DNA of 64,000 bases from an uncultured Prevotellaceae bacterium. GTDB taxonomy: Bacteria; Bacteroidota; Bacteroidia; Bacteroidales; Muribaculaceae. Below the pieces are notes generated by a model. It was not told the DNA's origin and did no database searches. It was given only the letters and a program-made list of their open reading frames with translations. The first letter of the stretch is position 1. Each line of letters begins with the position of its first letter. The DNA lies in the NCBI GenBank assembly GCA_905207705.1, contig CAJLMA010000011.1, positions 7,839-71,838 on the forward strand, written 5' to 3'. Positions 60,894 to 64,000 of this stretch are shown here, piece after piece. Position numbers and translations under genes: made by a program.

Positions 60894-62387
60894 ATGAAAA
60901 AATTTTTACTTCTTTCAGCAGCTGCATTGATGGCTGGTTCGGCCATGGCAGCAACCGAAGGGGTAACCTACGAAGCAAAGAATGGGTTGACCCTCGAAAA
61001 TGTGTGGATTTTCTCCAACGCCGTTAATCAAGGGGAGTTGCAGCAGTATGATTACTTGAACACTAATAAGTGTCGTACGGCAACTCTTTATGATGGAGTA
61101 GTGTATGTAGGTAACTCTACTAATTATGATCCATCAATAGCTGATGACAACGGTGCAGCTTTGGACTGCTGCAGCATTGAGAAATTTGACGCAGCAACAG
61201 GCGCACATCTTGGCACATTGAGGGTTACTTACGAGGGACAACCTATAACAGGTACATTACCTGCAAACTCTATTGGCGTTGACAGTTTTGGCAACCTTTG
61301 GATAACCGGTTGCGATACATCGCTTGGTGAAACTTACGACCTTTATATAGTCGATAAAGAAACAGGTGAGGCTCAAAAAATCTCTTGCCCGGTTTACATG
61401 ACTTCAGGCGTGCGTATTGACTATTGCGACGTTATCGGTGACTTGACATTGCAACAAGCCGGTGCTGTAATTATGGCTGCTCCTGCAAGCTCTGATTTGA
61501 GTATCTTCCGTTGGAAGGCCGATCAAGGTCAAACTCTTGCTGACTACACAGGCGGCTGGAACGAAATGGGTGACGAAATGTTGACTATGTCGGCTGCAGA
61601 TCCTGCTGACCAAACCGAATGGGGTACAGCTCCTATTGTAAGAATTGTGCTTGGTGAAGGCGATGCTGCTTACAATGGTGATTTGTTCTATGTAGACGGT
61701 TTCACCACATTCCCGACTCTTTACGACACTACAGGTTCCATTGTTGACAGCTTTGCAAACACTGTGACTGAAACAGGTGATGTAGATGAAGAAGGTAATC
61801 CAATCACTACTTCTTGCTATCCTGATGGTGCCGGAACAAACGGTGTGAATGAAATTCAAATAGGTAATCACAATCTTCTTGTTTACAGTAATAACCAACA
61901 TGTTACAGGTAATGGTACTGGAGTTGGTAATGACTTGTGGATAGCTGAAATGGGAGAAGGAATGGCATTTGACGGAATGCAACAATTATGGAGAGTCCCG
62001 GAAAATGGACTTGGTGATATTTCTGATAGTGGTACTCGCGTACACTGCATTGCAAAGGAATATACCGAATATGGCGGCCACGAAGCAGTAAACATTCTTA
62101 CTTTCAAGACTATGAACGGTATGGGCGTTTATCGCTTGGTTGACACGAACACAACAGTTAGTGTATCTGACAATATCGCCGATGAAGCAGTTGCTGCAAA
62201 AATCTATGTTAACGGCGGTCTTATCAAGGTTAGCGAGCCTGCAAGCTCTATCGAAGTTTACAACGTAGCCGGCCAATTGGTTGATCGCGTTGCTAATGCC
62301 GATGAAATCGCTGCTCCTGCCGACGGTGTTTACATCGTTAAGGCAATGGTTGGCGGAAACTCAGTTGTTCAAAAGGTTATCCTTTAA
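60894..62387 (+). CDS. Secreted protein with sorting-like C-terminus, function unknown
   Basis: A 497-residue secreted protein. Signal peptide 1-19 (MKKFLLLSAAALMAGSAMA). The body has repeated strands with Gly/Asp-rich turns (VYVGNSTNYDPSIADDNGAA; GVDSFGNLWITGCDTS), suggestive of a beta-propeller-like fold, but no family was recognised. The last 50 residues (SSIEVYNVAGQLVDRVANAD; GVYIVKAMVGGNSVVQKVIL) are a type IX-like sorting domain. The gene has a terminator after it and no clear promoter box before it. Confidence 0.82.
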   Translation: MKKFLLLSAAALMAGSAMAATEGVTYEAKNGLTLENVWIFSNAVNQGELQQYDYLNTNKCRTATLYDGVVYVGNSTNYDPSIADDNGAALDCCSIEKFDAATGAHLGTLRVTYEGQPITGTLPANSIGVDSFGNLWITGCDTSLGETYDLYIVDKETGEAQKISCPVYMTSGVRIDYCDVIGDLTLQQAGAVIMAAPASSDLSIFRWKADQGQTLADYTGGWNEMGDEMLTMSAADPADQTEWGTAPIVRIVLGEGDAAYNGDLFYVDGFTTFPTLYDTTGSIVDSFANTVTETGDVDEEGNPITTSCYPDGAGTNGVNEIQIGNHNLLVYSNNQHVTGNGTGVGNDLWIAEMGEGMAFDGMQQLWRVPENGLGDISDSGTRVHCIAKEYTEYGGHEAVNILTFKTMNGMGVYRLVDTNTTVSVSDNIADEAVAAKIYVNGGLIKVSEPASSIEVYNVAGQLVDRVANADEIAAPADGVYIVKAMVGGNSVVQKVIL

Positions 62388-62736
62388 TCTGAATATAAAA
62401 AGCATAATCCTAAAGTTCACCGGAATGATGCGATGGTAGCCATCGTAAAAGCGGTGAAGAAGGTATAAGAATGTTGAAGTGCGCCTTGGTCGGGTCGAAA
62501 GCCTCGTAAGGCGCACTTTTTCGTTGAAGATAACGAGAAATTTTTCCCATTCAGGGTCAATACACAATAAGCAAAAGACAAGTCATGCACCATCGCTGTT
62601 GCCGGCATTGCGTATCAACACAAAAGGCCGTCGGCAGATGAGGCGGGCGCAGAATCCAATAAAAATCAATTGACCCCATAATTATCTATAAAACAACTTA
62701 CTCATAAAAACAACTATTTTATAAAATCACTTAGTT
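62388..62736. other. Intergenic region with one strong terminator
   Basis: Apart from the terminator at 62477-62521 and a minor GATGG/CCATC hairpin near 62431, nothing was recognised. No TAnnTTTG box was seen before the gene at 62737. Confidence 0.5.
62477..62521 (+). terminator. Terminator after the secreted protein gene
   Basis: Perfect 11-bp stem AAGTGCGCCTT (62477-62487) and AAGGCGCACTT (62508-62518), 20-nt loop, then T run. Confidence 0.88.
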
Positions 62737-64000
62737 ATGACGAACAAAGGAAGAATGGTAGCCGGGATGTTGATGCTCACTGTTGCATCGACAGCTTCGG
62801 CCTATACCTACGATATCATAGGTGAAACCTACCAAGTAGATACATTGTTCCATGCACAGGTAGGCCCCGGCACGACACAGACATCGCTGCTCTTCACGGG
62901 AGCTGCTTACGACCTGCGTGCCTTCTATCTCACCATCGACTTGACTGACCCTAACGTGTCGATTCGTGCCGTTTGCGGCCAGGATCAGCTGGCCGGCGGT
63001 GAAACCACGTCGAGCATGGCACAGCGACACTCTACCGAGGGCGCGCAATACTTTGCAGGCGTCAATGGTGACTTCTTCTACACGAGCGGTTCAACAAAGA
63101 ACGGAGTGTCGACTATAGGCACGCCCACATCATCGTGCATCGTGGATGGAGAATTTTTCAAAACCTCAACCGGCAACCAGCAGTTTGCTATAGATGTTAA
63201 CGGCGTTCCATTTGTCGGACAGACAAATTATTATACAAGTACAGCCGTGAGCGGTGGTAACACGGTGTTGTTTAAAGGTGTAAATGTAAGTTCGCCCGAT
63301 AACGGAATCACAGTTTACACTCCGCGTTACTACGGTGCGACCGACTCCGACGCAGGATGTGCCGAAGTGACTGCACGCCTTGCCGAAGGGGAGACGTTCT
63401 CTCCGGGAAAGACTTGCCGCATGGTGATAACCGGCACTCCGAGCACGGCAGGCAACATGGACATACCCGAGGACGGGTTTGTGATTCATGGCCGCGGCTC
63501 CGGTGTTGAAGCCGGTACGACAATAGGGGCATTCGATTTTGTCAATTCATTGAAAGAGGGTGATGAGATAACTCTCAATTCGGTGGTGCTGATGGATGGC
63601 GTTTCTGTTGTGCCACAACAGATGATTTCGGGCAACCCTCGCACCGTGGGCAACGGCGAGACTCTCGACACCGAAGGTGAACGTGGTGATGCTTCAAGCT
63701 ATCATCCGCGTACAGGCATAGGTTACGGAGCAAACAAGACCAAAGTGATAATGATGGTAGTGGACGGTCGTTCGACCATCTCAAACGGCGCAAGGACATC
63801 GCAAGTTGCCGACATCATGCGTTATGCCGGCGCTACCGATGCCATCAACCTCGACGGTGGCGGTTCATCTACTCTTTACACACAGGCATTGGGCATAAGG
63901 AACGTGCCGAGCGACGGCAATGAGCGTGCTGACGGCAATGCAATATTTGTAGTAAGCTCCGCGCCTACCGACAACGAGATAGCCAAGATATCGTTTGCCG
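62737..64000 (+). CDS. Phosphodiester glycosidase-family secreted protein (partial)
   Basis: An open frame of 421 codons that runs off the window end, so the C-terminus is missing. Signal peptide about 1-22 (MTNKGRMVAGMLMLTVASTA, cut after ASA). NGDFFYTSG, then MMVVDGRSTISNGARTSQVA and DAINLDGGGSSTLYT are the signature of the NAGPA/DUF2233 phosphodiester glycosidase family, which removes N-acetylglucosamine or similar sugars from phosphodiester links. Its neighbour is a sorting-domain protein, so a sorting tail may lie beyond the window. Confidence 0.88.
   Translation, partial: MTNKGRMVAGMLMLTVASTASAYTYDIIGETYQVDTLFHAQVGPGTTQTSLLFTGAAYDLRAFYLTIDLTDPNVSIRAVCGQDQLAGGETTSSMAQRHSTEGAQYFAGVNGDFFYTSGSTKNGVSTIGTPTSSCIVDGEFFKTSTGNQQFAIDVNGVPFVGQTNYYTSTAVSGGNTVLFKGVNVSSPDNGITVYTPRYYGATDSDAGCAEVTARLAEGETFSPGKTCRMVITGTPSTAGNMDIPEDGFVIHGRGSGVEAGTTIGAFDFVNSLKEGDEITLNSVVLMDGVSVVPQQMISGNPRTVGNGETLDTEGERGDASSYHPRTGIGYGANKTKVIMMVVDGRSTISNGARTSQVADIMRYAGATDAINLDGGGSSTLYTQALGIRNVPSDGNERADGNAIFVVSSAPTDNEIAKISFA

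Noticed and set aside
1..64000. CRISPR array
   Set aside because: No set of regularly spaced repeats was seen; the only tandem repeats are the 13-bp pair at 38979 and the short ones near 59177.

Overview
The window looks like a chromosomal segment of a gut Bacteroidales bacterium, most plausibly of the Muribaculaceae/Bacteroidaceae kind. Evidence: the -7 promoter word TAnnTTTG recurs in front of genes, there are almost no Shine-Dalgarno sites, and Bacteroidota-typical families are present (DUF3098, DUF4491, DUF5053, OMP_b-brl_3 receptors, PCMD and calycin-like secreted proteins, type IX-like C-terminal sorting domains, C10 peptidase with BspA-type repeats, diaminopimelate dehydrogenase). The assignment is by recognition only; no search was run.

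Layout. 0-9 kb: GYF_2/CD225 membrane protein, a glycosyltransferase/ACT/thioesterase run, a 2[4Fe-4S] ferredoxin, xanthine phosphoribosyltransferase behind an attenuator-like hairpin, acetyl-CoA hydrolase/transferase, an acyltransferase and a TPR/OmpA-like lipoprotein. 9.4-13.5 kb: a conserved envelope/translation block ftsX-DUF3098-uppP-truB-queA. 13.6-21.8 kb: a compact surface-polysaccharide locus (flippase, Wza-like exporter, Wzy-like polymerase, a Wzc-like protein with a degenerate kinase domain, radical SAM/SPASM protein, GT4). 21.8-34.2 kb: housekeeping genes (muramidase-like protein, pepD, OmpH-like, hflX, metallophosphoesterase, CBS/CorC protein, ECF S component, acetyltransferase-DUF1893 fusion, HesA/ThiF-like protein, rpsA). 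34.4-39.6 kb: an outer-membrane receptor-like barrel protein and a secreted C10 protease. 39.7-46.4 kb: amino-acid metabolism and regulation (ilvE, HD hydrolase, GNAT, Lrp-like regulator, inositol-monophosphatase-like, trpS, ddh). 46.6-52.2 kb: a secreted PCMD protein and metH. 52.5-57.4 kb: a four-gene TolC/HlyD/two-permease exporter. 57.7-60.5 kb: bioB, SRP RNA, tRNA-Thr, tRNA-Pro and a decayed integrative element behind tRNA-Pro. 60.9-64 kb: two secreted proteins, the last (phosphodiester glycosidase family) cut by the window end.

The most striking unlisted structure is a promoter cassette found four times: a 10-bp inverted repeat (AAAAATRARC, 2-nt gap, GYTYATTTTT) followed by a nearly fixed word CATTGCGCTCAA whose start lies exactly 19 nt before the -7 box TATCTTTG. 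It sits upstream of the GYF_2/CD225 gene, a tiny sorting-domain-only secreted protein, and (in tandem) trpS. Other points are the xpt leader, a G10 tract upstream of the outer-membrane receptor promoter, the pseudo-BY-kinase, the acetyltransferase-DUF1893 fusion, and a tRNA-linked integrase scar with a small gene broken by two Gln-to-stop changes.
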